The notes: generated by a model not told the origin, from the letters alone. A stretch of DNA of 64,000 nt from Plantibacter elymi (nom. nud.) (GCF_900177795.1 NZ_FXWJ01000001.1:248001-312000), one strand, 5' to 3'. Counted from the stretch's first letter, positions 25,439 through 34,793 are shown. Numbers and translations: made by a program.

Positions 25439-26170
25439 GTGACTGAGACCGGCGGCACCGACCCGACGCTGACGACCACCCGTCGTCGGACGCGGGCCGG
25501 CATGATCGCGGCGATGGCGCTCGTGCTGTCGTTCGCGGCGGGGGCGACCGACGCCTTCGCGTTCCTGCAGCTCGGCGGCGTCTTCACCGCGAACATGACC
25601 GGCAACTTCGTGCTGGCCGGACTCACGAGCCGGCCCGACTTCGGCGAGGTGCTGCTCGGGGCGACGGTCGCCGTGCTGCTGTTCTCCGTCGGGACGTTCC
25701 TGGCCTTCCGCTTCACGAGGCCCGTCGCCGCCCCTGACGGACGGCCTCCGGAGGCGCCGCAGCACCGGCTCGTCCTCGTGCTCGGCGGTGCGGTGATCGC
25801 GCAGGCGTGCGTCCTCATCGGATGGATCGTGTCTCCCGAGACGCGCACGACGCCAGTGATCTGCGTCCTCATCGCGCTCTCCACGCTCGCGATGGCGGGG
25901 CAGACGGCCGTCGCGCGTCGCATCGAGCGGTCGGGCGTGACCACCACCTTCGTGACCGGCACCCTCACGAGTCTCATGCAGAGCCTCGCCGACGGTGTCC
26001 ACGACCACCACCTCATCCGCATCGGCGCGATCGTGCTGCTGGTGGCGGGCGCCCTCTGCGGCTCGCTCCTCACCGGTGTGGACCCGGTGTTCGGTGCCGC
26101 GCTGCCGCTCCTCCCGTCGATCGTCGGGCTGGTGCTCCTCCGGCTCGCGCCGACGGCGTCCATCGCCTGA
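25439..26170 (+). CDS. DUF1275 (YoaK-type) membrane protein
   Basis: This 243-residue protein has six hydrophobic segments and the sequence LSFAAGATDAFAFLQLGGVFTANMTGNFVLAGL, which is characteristic of the DUF1275/YoaK family. A second family segment is VTTTFVTGTLTSLMQSLADG around residue 160. I chose the GTG at 25439; the ATG at 25409 lies inside a hairpin and an ATG at 25502 would cut into the family region. The family has no established function. Its position after the esterase is probably incidental because the hairpins separate them. Confidence 0.85.
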   Translation: MTETGGTDPTLTTTRRRTRAGMIAAMALVLSFAAGATDAFAFLQLGGVFTANMTGNFVLAGLTSRPDFGEVLLGATVAVLLFSVGTFLAFRFTRPVAAPDGRPPEAPQHRLVLVLGGAVIAQACVLIGWIVSPETRTTPVICVLIALSTLAMAGQTAVARRIERSGVTTTFVTGTLTSLMQSLADGVHDHHLIRIGAIVLLVAGALCGSLLTGVDPVFGAALPLLPSIVGLVLLRLAPTASIA

Positions 26171-26185
26171 TCCACCGAACTTCGA

Positions 26186-26204
26186 GCGCGTGTCCGAGAC
26201 GCGC
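26186..26204. terminator. Small hairpin between convergent genes
   Basis: Arms GCGCGT and ACGCGC close around a seven-base loop in the 39-base gap between two convergent stops. The stem is only six pairs, so it is a weak candidate. Confidence 0.35.
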
Positions 26205-26209
26205 CGCCG

Positions 26210-27022
26210 TCAGTGGGTGAGCTGCGCCCGGATGAGGATGGGGAAGTGGTCGCTCGCCTCCGAGGTGGGTTCCTGCTCGTCGACGAGGGCTTCGATCGGT
26301 TCCAGTCGGGTGTGCGGAGCGACCCTGCCTGAGCGGCCGAGCACCCAGTCGATGCGTGCGTTCCCGGGACGCTGCGGACCGTAGCCCTGGAACGTGCCGA
26401 TACCGTCGCTGTCGACCGGTGACAGGTCGACGAAGCCAGCGCGCTGCAGAGCGTCGTGCGCCGCCGATCCGCGTTCGGTGTTGAAGTCGCCGGTGAGGAG
26501 GACGGGGACGTCGACGCCGGAGAAGCGGTCGGCGATGAGCTTCGCGCTGTGCGTGCGGACGTCGTCGCCGTGGGGTGAGCTCTCGTGGTCGAGGTGGGTG
26601 TTGGCGAAGACGAGCTCGTCGCCGGTGCGTCGCTCGCGGAGCCTGACCCAGGTGACGAACCGTGCGTGCAGTGACGGCCAGGTGTTCGAGCCGGGCTCAT
26701 CCGGGGTGTCCGACAGCCAGAACTCGCCGGCGTCGAGCTGTTCGAACCGCGAGCGGCGGAAGCACACCGGACCGTACTCGCCGGCCGAACCGCCGTCACG
26801 GCCCTGCCCGAACCAGTCGTACTCGGCGAGGCCCGGGAGCAGGTCGTGCAGCTGGTGCTCGCGGACCTCCTGCAGCCCGAGGAGGTCGGGCGCGTTGCGG
26901 GCGATGACCTGTGAGACCAGCGGTGCGCGGTCCACCCACTCGTGACCGGGCTGGGCGACGGCGGTGCGGATGTTGTAGCTCATGACGGTCAGGACGTTCT
27001 GGGTCAGGATGGATTCGCTCAC
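26210..27022 (-). CDS. Endonuclease/exonuclease/phosphatase-family protein
   Basis: This 270-residue protein has the ordered motifs of the EEP fold: MSYNIR near residue 14, LGLQEVREHQLHDLL, VFANTHLDHESS, the metal-binding LTGDFNTE, RIDWVLGR and a final SDHFPILI. These contribute metal ligands and the catalytic histidines. It starts at a GTG, with no strong ribosome site. There is no signal peptide, so it would act in the cytoplasm on a phosphodiester, but whether the substrate is nucleic acid, lipid or sugar phosphate cannot be told. Confidence 0.9.
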   Translation of the reverse strand: MSESILTQNVLTVMSYNIRTAVAQPGHEWVDRAPLVSQVIARNAPDLLGLQEVREHQLHDLLPGLAEYDWFGQGRDGGSAGEYGPVCFRRSRFEQLDAGEFWLSDTPDEPGSNTWPSLHARFVTWVRLRERRTGDELVFANTHLDHESSPHGDDVRTHSAKLIADRFSGVDVPVLLTGDFNTERGSAAHDALQRAGFVDLSPVDSDGIGTFQGYGPQRPGNARIDWVLGRSGRVAPHTRLEPIEALVDEQEPTSEASDHFPILIRAQLTH

Positions 27023-27099
27023 CCGGCCAGCGTAGGGGAGCCGGATGACGGGGAGCTGTCCCCATGTCGCCGACCGGGCCGCCTGCCTAGAATCGCCCC

Positions 27100-27579
27100 A
27101 TGACCTTCGACCTCCGCGACGCCCAGGCCCGGATCCTTGCGCTCAACAGCGAAGACCTCCCCTTCATCTACGACCCGACGCCCGACGGGATCGTCGCGCA
27201 CTGGCGGTACGCCGACCAGCGCTGGCTCGGCTTCATCGGCGCCGGGATGTTCAGTGCCGAGTACGAGCTGCGGGTCGAGCTGCACCCCGAGGACGGCGAG
27301 TGGGAGTTCCACGAGCAGTCGTCCTCCTCGAAGACGACCGTCGGTCTCGGCGGTCTGTCGACCAAGCGCACCTGGCAGTCCGGCCCGCAGAAGTCCTTCT
27401 CCTTCGGGCGGAGCGTGGCGCCCATCTCGCAGTCCACCGACCGCGATGGCACGACGACCGGACAGTTCATGGGCTACGAGTTCACGACCGACGAGGTCAA
27501 GCGGCCCGTGATCGACGCCCTGACCGCCGCCGGCTGGAAGCCGCGCAAGGGGTTCTTCGGCAAGCTGTTCGGAGGCTGA
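27100..27579 (+). CDS. Hypothetical soluble protein
   Basis: This 159-residue protein matches no family I recognise. It has no signal peptide or membrane segment and is rich in aromatic residues and strands (VAHWRYADQRWLGFIGAGMFSAEYELRVEL, GEWEFHEQSSSSKTTVGLGG). It may be a small beta-barrel. Its stop abuts the stop of the convergent LacI regulator in a perfect 12-base palindrome GGCTGATCAGCC at 27574-27585, so the two genes have no gap. Confidence 0.6.
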   Translation: MTFDLRDAQARILALNSEDLPFIYDPTPDGIVAHWRYADQRWLGFIGAGMFSAEYELRVELHPEDGEWEFHEQSSSSKTTVGLGGLSTKRTWQSGPQKSFSFGRSVAPISQSTDRDGTTTGQFMGYEFTTDEVKRPVIDALTAAGWKPRKGFFGKLFGG

Positions 27580-28644
27580 TCAGCCGCGTGCCGGGTCGGC
27601 GGGCACTGCACCCGTCGAGTCGCGCACGACCAGTTCCGGGCGGAGCAGGATCGCGTGGGTCGACTCCCGGTCGTCGGTCCGTTCGCGCGTGACCACCTGC
27701 TCGACCGCCAGCGCGGCCATCCGTGCGATCGGCTGACGGACGGTCGTCAGCGACGGTGATACGAGATCGGCCAGGGGGATGTCGTCGAAGCCGACGACGG
27801 AGACGTCCGTGCCGATGCCGAGTCCGAGATCGCGGATGCCTTTGCAGACCCCGAGGGCCGTCATGTCGTTGATCGCGATGATGGCCGTCGGCGGTGGACC
27901 GGCACTGAACAGGTCGTGCACGGCCCGTCGGCCGACCTCGGGCGCCTCGAGCTCGTCGGCATCGGCTGGAAGCCCTGCCCACACCGGCAACTCCGCCGCG
28001 TCGAGGCCCGCCGCCTGGACCGCCGCGAGGAAGCCGGCGTGCCGGACGGTCCGGTTCACCGAACGTTGCGACCCGGAGACGAACGCGATCCTGCGGTGAC
28101 CGAGCCCCGTCAGGTGGGACGTCGCGACGCTGCCGCCGACGTGGTTGTCGATCCCGATGCTCGCGACGAGGGGCGGGTCGCCGGGCTGGACCGGACGGTC
28201 GAACAGGATGAGGTTGAGGCCGCGCTCGACGAAGGACGCCAGGTGGTCGAGTGACGGCAGTGAGGTGCAGAGGACGATGTCGCGGACGCCGTTGTCCCAC
28301 AGCTCCTCGACGTACCCGAGCTCTCGTCCGGGGTCGCGCTCGCTGTTGCCGAGGAGGACGTTGTAGCCGTGGCCGAGTGCGGCCTGCTCGAGCTCGCGGG
28401 CGAACGCTCCCCAGAACGGGTTGCTGACCGACGGCACGATGAGGCCGATCGTCTTCGTCTGCCCGGTGCGCAGTTGTCGTGCTGCCCGGTTGGGCCGGTA
28501 GTCGAGGGCTCTGATGGCTGCGAAGACCCGGTCTCGGGTCTCGGGCTGCATCCGGTCGGAGCGACTGTTGAGGACGTTCGAGACGGTGCTCGTCGAGACG
28601 CCCGCTGCCGCGGCGACCTGTTGGATCGTCACCTTGTCGGCCAT
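27580..28644 (-). CDS. LacI-family regulator of the divergent importer/heparinase operon
   Basis: This 354-residue protein starts at the ATG at 28644, with GAAGGGGG upstream; a longer open frame upstream is shadow. Residues of about 4-50 hold the helix-turn-helix (VTIQQVAAAAGVSTSTVSNVLNSR) and hinge (PNRAARQLRTGQTKTIGLIVPSVSNPF), followed by the ligand domain (IVLCTSLPSLDHLASFVERGL, GLGHRRIAFVSGSQRS, DVSVVGFDDIPLADLVSPSLTTV). It diverges from the binding-protein gene at 28931, and the region between has three LacI-type operator-like motifs, so it probably represses this operon until the sugar appears. Confidence 0.93.
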   Translation of the reverse strand: MADKVTIQQVAAAAGVSTSTVSNVLNSRSDRMQPETRDRVFAAIRALDYRPNRAARQLRTGQTKTIGLIVPSVSNPFWGAFARELEQAALGHGYNVLLGNSERDPGRELGYVEELWDNGVRDIVLCTSLPSLDHLASFVERGLNLILFDRPVQPGDPPLVASIGIDNHVGGSVATSHLTGLGHRRIAFVSGSQRSVNRTVRHAGFLAAVQAAGLDAAELPVWAGLPADADELEAPEVGRRAVHDLFSAGPPPTAIIAINDMTALGVCKGIRDLGLGIGTDVSVVGFDDIPLADLVSPSLTTVRQPIARMAALAVEQVVTRERTDDRESTHAILLRPELVVRDSTGAVPADPARG

Positions 28645-28702
28645 GACCGCCCCCTTCGTGGCTCCGCGTCGCCCGGGAACACGGCGTCGGTACCGCTTTC
28701 CA

Positions 28703-28716
28703 GTGTATCGATAAAG
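28703..28716. promoter_or_regulatory. Operator-like ATCGATACAC motif near the LacI start
   Basis: GTGTATCGAT on the plus strand is the complement of ATCGATACAC, with TATCGATA as palindromic core at 28706-28713. It lies about 60 bases upstream of the regulator gene, where it could allow autoregulation. The outer arms CGCTTT and AAAGCG around it extend the symmetry. Confidence 0.55.
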
Positions 28717-28825
28717 CGGTCGCGCCACCAACATCTTGTCGATTCTTCCACTCTATGACTGGCATCGACCAGGACCGCCGATGTGGAGCCGGTTGACGTC
28801 ACCGGATGTGGTGGTTATGGTCGGT

Positions 28826-28837
28826 AAATCGATACAC
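28826..28837. promoter_or_regulatory. Operator-like AAATCGATACAC motif
   Basis: This site shares ATCGATACAC with the site at 28703. It lies about 95 bases upstream of the binding-protein start in the divergent region. A LacI protein is encoded next door, which makes operator use likely. Confidence 0.55.
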
Positions 28838-28901
28838 AAGATCATCGCCGATCCTGGATACCGATGACGACGACGTCACGGACTCGCGGCATCGTCGCCC
28901 C

Positions 28902-28913
28902 GAATCGATACCC
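28902..28913. promoter_or_regulatory. Operator-like GAATCGATACCC motif
   Basis: The third copy of ATCGATAC sits about 20 bases upstream of the binding-protein start, immediately before its ribosome site GTGAAGG. Its position fits repression by blocking transcription. Confidence 0.5.
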
Positions 28914-28930
28914 GTGAAGGGAACCAACGC

Positions 28931-30265
28931 ATGACCACCCGGACCATGAGGCCCCGCCACCGGCGGACGACCGGCATCCGCAGGGCCCGCATCGCCACCG
29001 GACTGCTCACCGCGAGTGCGCTCGCGCTGGCTCTCGGCGCGTGCTCGACCCCGGCAGCCGAGAAGGACACCGACCCGAACGCCATCAGCGGCGACCTGAC
29101 GATGCTGACGCCGATCTTCGAGGGCACAGCGGGCCAGAAGCTGCTGGAGGAGGAGCTGCTGCCGCAGTTCACGGAGATGTACCCCGACGTGACCGTGTCC
29201 GTCGACTACACGAACTACGCCCGGCTCAACGAGAAGCTGACCACCGGCGTCGTCTCCGGTCTCGTGCCGGACGTCATGATGATGGGCGTCGGATGGATCG
29301 AGGCCTTCGCCGATCGCGGGGTGCTCGCCAACCTCACCGACGGAGGCCTCACCGCCGAGTCGCTGGAGCAGACCATGACGCCACAGATCGTCGAGGCCGG
29401 GCTCTGGAAGGGCGACGTCTACGGCGTCCCGATCATGCTCGACGCCCGCTTCGGGGTGGCGCGGATGGACCTCCTCCGCGAGGCCGGCTACGACCACACC
29501 CCTCGGACCTGGGACGAACTCGTCGAGATGGCCGATGCGCTGACCGAGCGCGACGCCTCGGGCAAGCTGACGCGCACCGGCTTCGACATGTTGACCATCG
29601 AACCGCGCCAGATGTTCGAGACGGCCCTGTTCTCGAACGGCGGATCGCTCTTCTCCGACGACAACAGCTCGCCGGCGTTCGACTCCGAGCAGGGTGTGGA
29701 GGCACTGCAACGGATCGTCGACCTCTTCCACGACGAGAAGGTGGAGGACACCGGCTTCTCGGCGCCCAATGCGACCGTCAACCCGCTCATCAACGGGCGC
29801 GCGGCGATGGCGATCGCACACAACAACGTGTGGACCCAGGCCGAGGCGGCCGACCCGGAGGTGTTGGACGACCTCGAGCCGTTCCTCATCCCCGGTGACT
29901 CGCCCAGCATGTTCGTCGGCGGCACGATGGCGGCGGTCTCCGCCACCACGGCCCACGAACGGGCGGCGCAGAAACTCGTCGAGTTCCTGGCGAGCCCCGG
30001 CCCGGCGCTGGCGGCCAATCAGCAACGCGGCAACGTGCCGGCGCTCACCGAGCTCCTCGAGAGCGAGTACGTGCAGGACGACCGCCTCGTGCAGTTCGCC
30101 ATGGAGAACCTGTCGGTCGCCAAGCGTGAGGGTGGGCCCCCCAAGTGGCTCGGTCTCCGCGGCGACGTCGCCCCGGCGATCGAGAACGCGATCCTCCGCA
30201 AGAAGACGGCGAAGGCGGCACTCACCGACCTCGCCGCGACCTTCCAGAAGAAGTTGGACCGGTGA
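28931..30265 (+). CDS. ABC transporter sugar-binding lipoprotein
   Basis: This 444-residue protein opens the third importer operon. GTGAAGG lies before its ATG. The N-terminus is rich in arginine (MTTRTMRPRHRRTTGIRRARIATGLL), followed by a hydrophobic stretch and the lipobox LALGAC with the cysteine at about residue 37. Mature motifs include LTMLTPIFEGTAGQKLLEEELLPQF, YGVPIMLDARFGVARMDLLREAGYDHTPRTWDELVEMADAL and AHNNVWTQAEA. It should bind an oligosaccharide for the permeases that follow. The enzymes downstream point to an acidic sugar, but that is inference. Confidence 0.93.
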   Translation: MTTRTMRPRHRRTTGIRRARIATGLLTASALALALGACSTPAAEKDTDPNAISGDLTMLTPIFEGTAGQKLLEEELLPQFTEMYPDVTVSVDYTNYARLNEKLTTGVVSGLVPDVMMMGVGWIEAFADRGVLANLTDGGLTAESLEQTMTPQIVEAGLWKGDVYGVPIMLDARFGVARMDLLREAGYDHTPRTWDELVEMADALTERDASGKLTRTGFDMLTIEPRQMFETALFSNGGSLFSDDNSSPAFDSEQGVEALQRIVDLFHDEKVEDTGFSAPNATVNPLINGRAAMAIAHNNVWTQAEAADPEVLDDLEPFLIPGDSPSMFVGGTMAAVSATTAHERAAQKLVEFLASPGPALAANQQRGNVPALTELLESEYVQDDRLVQFAMENLSVAKREGGPPKWLGLRGDVAPAIENAILRKKTAKAALTDLAATFQKKLDR

Positions 30266-30267
30266 TC

Positions 30268-31218
30268 ATGACCGCGACGCGCACCCCCGACGTCCCCAGG
30301 ACGCTCGACCCTCGGCAACCTCCACCCATCCCGCGGCGGGCCGCCAGCAAGCGTGCGGCACGGAAGAGCGGCCTGTTCGGCTGGCTCATGGTCGCCCCGG
30401 CCGTGTTCCACATCGGCCTCTGGACCGCGATCCCCGTCCTCGCGACGATCGCCCTGAGCTTCACCGACTACGACATCTTCGACGCACCCGCGTGGATCGG
30501 TCTCGACAACTACGTGGAGATCTTCCAGGACCCGGTGTTCGGTCAGGCCACGTGGAACACGATTGTCTACACCTTCTGGACCGTGCCCGCCTCGATGGCG
30601 ATCGCCATGGTCATCGCCGTCGCGCTCAACCAGAACCTGCGACTGCGCACCTGGTTCCGGACCGCGTTCTTCCTCCCGCAGGTGACGGCGACGGTCGCCA
30701 TCGCGATGGTCTGGCTGTGGATCTTCAACCCGCAGCAGGGTCTCCTGAACGGGATCCTCTCGGTGGTCGGGATCCCGGGTCAGGCCTGGCTGGCCGACCC
30801 GGAGTGGGCGCTCCCCTCGGTCATCCTCGTCGGAGCGTGGCAGGGCATCGGCATCAAGATGCTCATCTACATCGCGGCGCTGCAGAACGTCGACCCCTCG
30901 CTCTACGAGGCCGCCGCGGTCGACGGTGCCGGCCCGATCCGCAAGTTCTTCGCGATCACCGTGCCGATGCTGAAGCCCGCCACCTTCTTCGTGCTCATCA
31001 TCTCGATCATCGGAGCGTTCCAAGTGTTCGACCAGATCTACGTCCTGACCGACGGCGGACCCGCGAACTCCACGACGATGATGACCTACGAGGTCTACCG
31101 CTCCGCGTTCCAGAACTTCGAGATGGGGATGGCGTCGGCGCAGTCGGTGCTGCTGTTCCTGATGCTCCTCGTGATGACCGTCATCGGCCGACGCGCGACG
31201 AAGGGTGACGAGGGATGA
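30268..31218 (+). CDS. Sugar ABC importer permease, MalF-type
   Basis: This 316-residue membrane protein begins at the ATG at 30268; a GTG at 30262 overlaps the preceding stop and would add two residues. The N-terminus is polar and proline-rich for about 35 residues. Membrane segments follow (GLFGWLMVAPAVFHIGLWTAIPVL), with the EAA motif SLYEAAAVDGAGP around residue 212 and the MalF-type segment GAFQVFDQIYVLTDGGPANSTTMM near the end. The next permease overlaps by ATGA. Confidence 0.93.
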   Translation: MTATRTPDVPRTLDPRQPPPIPRRAASKRAARKSGLFGWLMVAPAVFHIGLWTAIPVLATIALSFTDYDIFDAPAWIGLDNYVEIFQDPVFGQATWNTIVYTFWTVPASMAIAMVIAVALNQNLRLRTWFRTAFFLPQVTATVAIAMVWLWIFNPQQGLLNGILSVVGIPGQAWLADPEWALPSVILVGAWQGIGIKMLIYIAALQNVDPSLYEAAAVDGAGPIRKFFAITVPMLKPATFFVLIISIIGAFQVFDQIYVLTDGGPANSTTMMTYEVYRSAFQNFEMGMASAQSVLLFLMLLVMTVIGRRATKGDEG

Positions 31219-32159
31219 CCGCCGAACCGCTCACGACGAGGTCGCTCGTCACCGGAGCCCACGAGGACTTCCCGACGAAGCCCGCCGGGCGTCGTCGGAA
31301 CCGCCGGTGGATCGGACGCGTCGTCCTCAACCTCGCCCTCACGCTCGGTGCGCTCACGATGGTCGTGCCGTTCATCTGGATGATCGCGACGTCGCTGAAG
31401 TCCCCGGCCGAGCTCGCCGAGTTCCCGCCGACGTTCCTGCCCAAGGTGTGGGAGTGGAGCAACTATCCGGAGGCGCTCCAGGCGGCGCCGTTCGCGACGT
31501 ACTTCCGGAACAGCTTCATCATCTCGGCGTCGCACACGATCATCACGCTGATCTTCGCCGCGATGGCCGGCTACTCGCTGGCCAGGATCCGCTTCCGCGG
31601 CAGGGAGCTCGTGTTCCTCGGGTTTGTCGCGATGCTCATGATCCCGACCTACACGAAGATCGTGCCGCAGTTCCTGCTCGTGAAGTTCATGCCCCTGTTC
31701 GGTGGGAACGACATCCTCGGGCAGGGCGGATCCGGGTGGCTCAACACCTGGTGGGCGCTCATCATCCCCGGCGGCCTGAGCGCGACCGCGATCTTCCTGT
31801 TCCGCCAGTTCTACCTCTCCCTCCCGACGGAGCTCGCGGAGGCCGCAAGGATCGACGGACTCAGCGAGTTCCGCATCTTCTCCCGGATCTACACGCCCCT
31901 CATCAAGCCGGCGATCGCGACGGTCGCGCTCCTGACCTTCCAGGAGAGCTGGAACAACTTCCTCTGGCCGCTCCTCGTCACCACGAGGGACGACCTCAGG
32001 GTGATCCAGGTCGGGCTCGCGGTGTTCCAACAGCTCGACGGGACGCAGTGGCAATACCTGATGGCCGGCACCACGATGGCGACCATCCCGATGGTCCTCC
32101 TCTTCCTGTTCTGCCAGAAGTACTTCATCCAGGGGTTCACGAACGCCGGCATCAAGTAG
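31215..32159 (+). CDS. Sugar ABC importer permease, MalG-type
   Basis: This 314-residue membrane protein overlaps the preceding gene by ATGA. Its first helix is near residue 38 (VLNLALTLGALTMVVPFIWMI). The EAA motif is ELAEAARIDGLSE around residue 215, and FQESWNNFLWPLLVTTRDDLRVIQVGL is a typical later segment. It completes the membrane part of the third importer. It is followed after 58 bases by the SDR gene. Confidence 0.93.
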   Translation: MTAEPLTTRSLVTGAHEDFPTKPAGRRRNRRWIGRVVLNLALTLGALTMVVPFIWMIATSLKSPAELAEFPPTFLPKVWEWSNYPEALQAAPFATYFRNSFIISASHTIITLIFAAMAGYSLARIRFRGRELVFLGFVAMLMIPTYTKIVPQFLLVKFMPLFGGNDILGQGGSGWLNTWWALIIPGGLSATAIFLFRQFYLSLPTELAEAARIDGLSEFRIFSRIYTPLIKPAIATVALLTFQESWNNFLWPLLVTTRDDLRVIQVGLAVFQQLDGTQWQYLMAGTTMATIPMVLLFLFCQKYFIQGFTNAGIK

Positions 32160-32217
32160 CCGGCGACCCCGCCCACCGCTCATTCCGAGCGGACCGAACA
32201 CCAGCAAAGGAATCACC

Positions 32218-32982
32218 ATGCAGATCGACCTCACCGGCCGCCGCGCCCTCGTCACCGGCGGAGGCGCCGGCATCGGAGCCGCGATCGCCCGAGCACTCGG
32301 CGCGAGCGGAGCGGACGTCGCCGTGCACTACGCGTCGAGCGCGGAAGGCGCAGCCGCGGTCGTCGACGAGCTCACCGCCGCGGGTCGGACGGCCGTCGCG
32401 GTCCAGGGCGACCTGACCGACTCCGCCCAGGCGGACGCCGTGGTGCAGCAGGCGACCGAGGCGCTCGGGGGCCTCGACATCCTCGTCAACAACGCCGGCC
32501 ACCTCGTCGGGCGGGCGACGGTCGCCGAGATGACCGACGAGCACTGGCACCAGGTCCTCGACGTGAACCTCACGAGCAGCTTCGCCGTCACGCGGGCCGC
32601 GCTCCCCGCCCTCACCGCCTCCGGTGCCGGACGCGTGATCCTCATGTCGTCCCTCGCCAGCGAGAACGGAGGCGGGGCGGGATCGGTGCCCTACGCGGCA
32701 GCGAAGGCCGGTGTTATCGGGTTCACCCGGGCGCTCGCGAAGGAGATCGCACCCGCCGGCGTGACGGTGAATGCGGTCGCCCCCGGCTTCATCGGCGACA
32801 CGGCGTTCCACAACACCTTCACGCCGACGAAGGCGCAGGAAGGGATCGTCGCGGGCATCCCGCTCGGGCGCGCCGGCACGGTGGACGACGTGGCCGGCGT
32901 CGCCTTGTTCCTCGCCTCCGAACTGTCGTCGTTCGTGACCGGCCAGGTCGTCGACATCAACGGAGGGGCCAACTTCCGATGA
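32218..32982 (+). CDS. Short-chain dehydrogenase/reductase (SDR)
   Basis: This 254-residue protein is a classical SDR. It has the nucleotide-binding TGGGAGIGAAIARAL at about residues 12-26, DILVNNAGH near residue 90, and the catalytic Tyr159/Lys163 in PYAAAKAG with a serine near residue 145. The C-terminus (ELSSFVTGQVVDINGGANFR) is typical. In uronate pathways SDRs of this kind act on keto-deoxy-hexuronates or on gluconate derivatives, and its place between the permeases and two lyase-like genes fits such a role. The actual substrate is unproven. Its stop overlaps the next start as ATGA. Confidence 0.9.
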   Translation: MQIDLTGRRALVTGGGAGIGAAIARALGASGADVAVHYASSAEGAAAVVDELTAAGRTAVAVQGDLTDSAQADAVVQQATEALGGLDILVNNAGHLVGRATVAEMTDEHWHQVLDVNLTSSFAVTRAALPALTASGAGRVILMSSLASENGGGAGSVPYAAAKAGVIGFTRALAKEIAPAGVTVNAVAPGFIGDTAFHNTFTPTKAQEGIVAGIPLGRAGTVDDVAGVALFLASELSSFVTGQVVDINGGANFR

Positions 32983-34793
32983 CCACCGTCACCCGGGCGC
33001 GCGGCGGCTGGTGGCACGACTTCGTCTGCCCCACCCACGGCACCGAGCTGCTCGAGGCACGTGGCGACGCCTTCGTCTGCACCTACGGCTGCGAACTGCA
33101 CGGGGAGCCGTACGCCTCGGCGTGGCTGGTGCTCGAGCATCAGGCCGCGGCTCGACTCGCGCGGACGGCGGCGCGCCGGTTCCGTCGACACGGCGACCCG
33201 GCCGACCAGGCACAGGCCCTCGCCATCGTGCGCGAGTTCGCCGACTACTCCGCCGAGATCACGGCCGAGTGGAACCGCGACAGCGAGAGCTGGATGCTGC
33301 AGGGCAAGCTCTTCAAGCAGGCGCTGACCGAGGCGATCTGGGCCACGCAGATCGCCGACGCGGTCGTCGTACTCGCCGACGACGAGGCGGCCCGGGAGGC
33401 GATGGGCGCACCCGTCGCGACGATGCTCGAGGCCCTCGTGGAGACGATCGTCGAGTCCCGTCGGGTCCTCGTCGTCGAGCGCGACGACCTCACGAGCAAC
33501 TACGTCGCCTGGCTCGACGCGGCCGGTGGCCTGGCCACCCTGGCGCTCGCCGCATTGGGCGGAGTCGCGCCGCACGGCGATCAGGCGCGCTGGATCTCGC
33601 AGGCGGTCGAACACTCGGCCGTCGCCATCGGCCAGGACGGCTGGGAGTGGGAGGGGTCCACCTACTACCACCTGTTCGTGCTCCGCGCCTATCTCCTCAC
33701 CCTCGCCGGAGCCGACCCGGCAGCGCTCGATCGCGCCCTCGTCCAACGGTTGCGACGGATGGTCGACGTGCTCGTCGGCTTCGCCGGACCGGACGGACGT
33801 CTGCCGATGCTGCACGACGGCCCCTACGATCGACTCGGCGTCCACCTCGAAGTGGTGGAGATCTGCGTCCTCGCCGGACAGCTCTGGGATCGGACCGGCC
33901 TCGACGCGGTCGAGGCCTGGGCTCGGCGTCGTATCGGCGAGCGTCACGACGGACTCGAGGACCTCCTCGACGGCTGGTTCTCCGGGGCACCGCTCGCCGC
34001 GCCAGGTGACGCACCCGGCCGTGGCTCGGTACTGTTCGCCGACGTCGGGTACGCGGTCGTGCGCTCCGAGGCGAGCTCCCTGCAGGCGGTGCTCGACGCC
34101 GGACCGCACGGCGGCTCGCACGGGCACCTCGACACCCTCGCCCTGTACCTCTACGGCGACGGGGTCGCCTGGCAGCCCGCTCCCGGTGTCCCGCCGTACG
34201 GCAGCGCCTTGCGACGCGACTACTACGCCCGGACGACGGCGCACCCGACCGTCCGGGCGGACGACGCCGATCAGCTCGAGAGTTCGGCGCGCGTGGAGCG
34301 CTGGGAGGTCGACCCCGCGGCCGACACGACGCTCGTCCACGCCTCCTCCAGTGAGGCGATCGACGGCGTCCGACTGGACCGGCGGGTCGAGTCCACCGGA
34401 GGGATCCTCATCGACGTGCTCTGTGCAGCGACCGCCGACGGCTCGGTCCGGACCTTCACTTCCGCCCTCCGACCCGCAGTGCCGTTCGAGGTCCTCCAGC
34501 ACGGTGACGGGTGGCGCACCGGCTGGTCCGGCCCGTCCGGGCGGCGGCTGCACGGCCACCATGTCGCGGACGTCGCGTCCGTCCTCGTGGACGCCCCGGG
34601 CAGAGGGCCGTCGGACGATCCGACCGTCCCCTTGGCCGTCGGCGACTGGACGGCGACGGCCGCGCGGGTCACGTTCGTGTCGGTCTTCGCCGAGGCGGAG
34701 GTGTCGCCGATCACGTCGATCCGTCTCGATGGGGGACGCCTGGTCCTCGGCCTGTCCGATGGACGGACCCTCGAACGGGAGCTGCTGCCGTGA
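32979..34793 (+). CDS. Heparinase II/III-family protein (polysaccharide lyase-like), Cys/His N-terminus
   Basis: This 604-residue protein has two parts. The N-terminus holds a metal-site-like pattern (WWHDFVCPTHG, then VCTYGCELHG, with Cys17, His20, Cys34, Cys38 and His41). Residues of about 60-330 are helical and fit the alpha/alpha toroid of the lyases. From about residue 350, LFADVGYAVVRSEASSLQAVLDAGPHGGSHGHLDTLAL is the heparinase II/III beta domain, with His381 and His383 in GSHGHLD. There is no signal peptide, so it would cut short imported fragments. It starts by ATGA overlap with the SDR and ends by overlap with the next gene. Confidence 0.85.
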   Translation: MTTVTRARGGWWHDFVCPTHGTELLEARGDAFVCTYGCELHGEPYASAWLVLEHQAAARLARTAARRFRRHGDPADQAQALAIVREFADYSAEITAEWNRDSESWMLQGKLFKQALTEAIWATQIADAVVVLADDEAAREAMGAPVATMLEALVETIVESRRVLVVERDDLTSNYVAWLDAAGGLATLALAALGGVAPHGDQARWISQAVEHSAVAIGQDGWEWEGSTYYHLFVLRAYLLTLAGADPAALDRALVQRLRRMVDVLVGFAGPDGRLPMLHDGPYDRLGVHLEVVEICVLAGQLWDRTGLDAVEAWARRRIGERHDGLEDLLDGWFSGAPLAAPGDAPGRGSVLFADVGYAVVRSEASSLQAVLDAGPHGGSHGHLDTLALYLYGDGVAWQPAPGVPPYGSALRRDYYARTTAHPTVRADDADQLESSARVERWEVDPAADTTLVHASSSEAIDGVRLDRRVESTGGILIDVLCAATADGSVRTFTSALRPAVPFEVLQHGDGWRTGWSGPSGRRLHGHHVADVASVLVDAPGRGPSDDPTVPLAVGDWTATAARVTFVSVFAEAEVSPITSIRLDGGRLVLGLSDGRTLERELLP

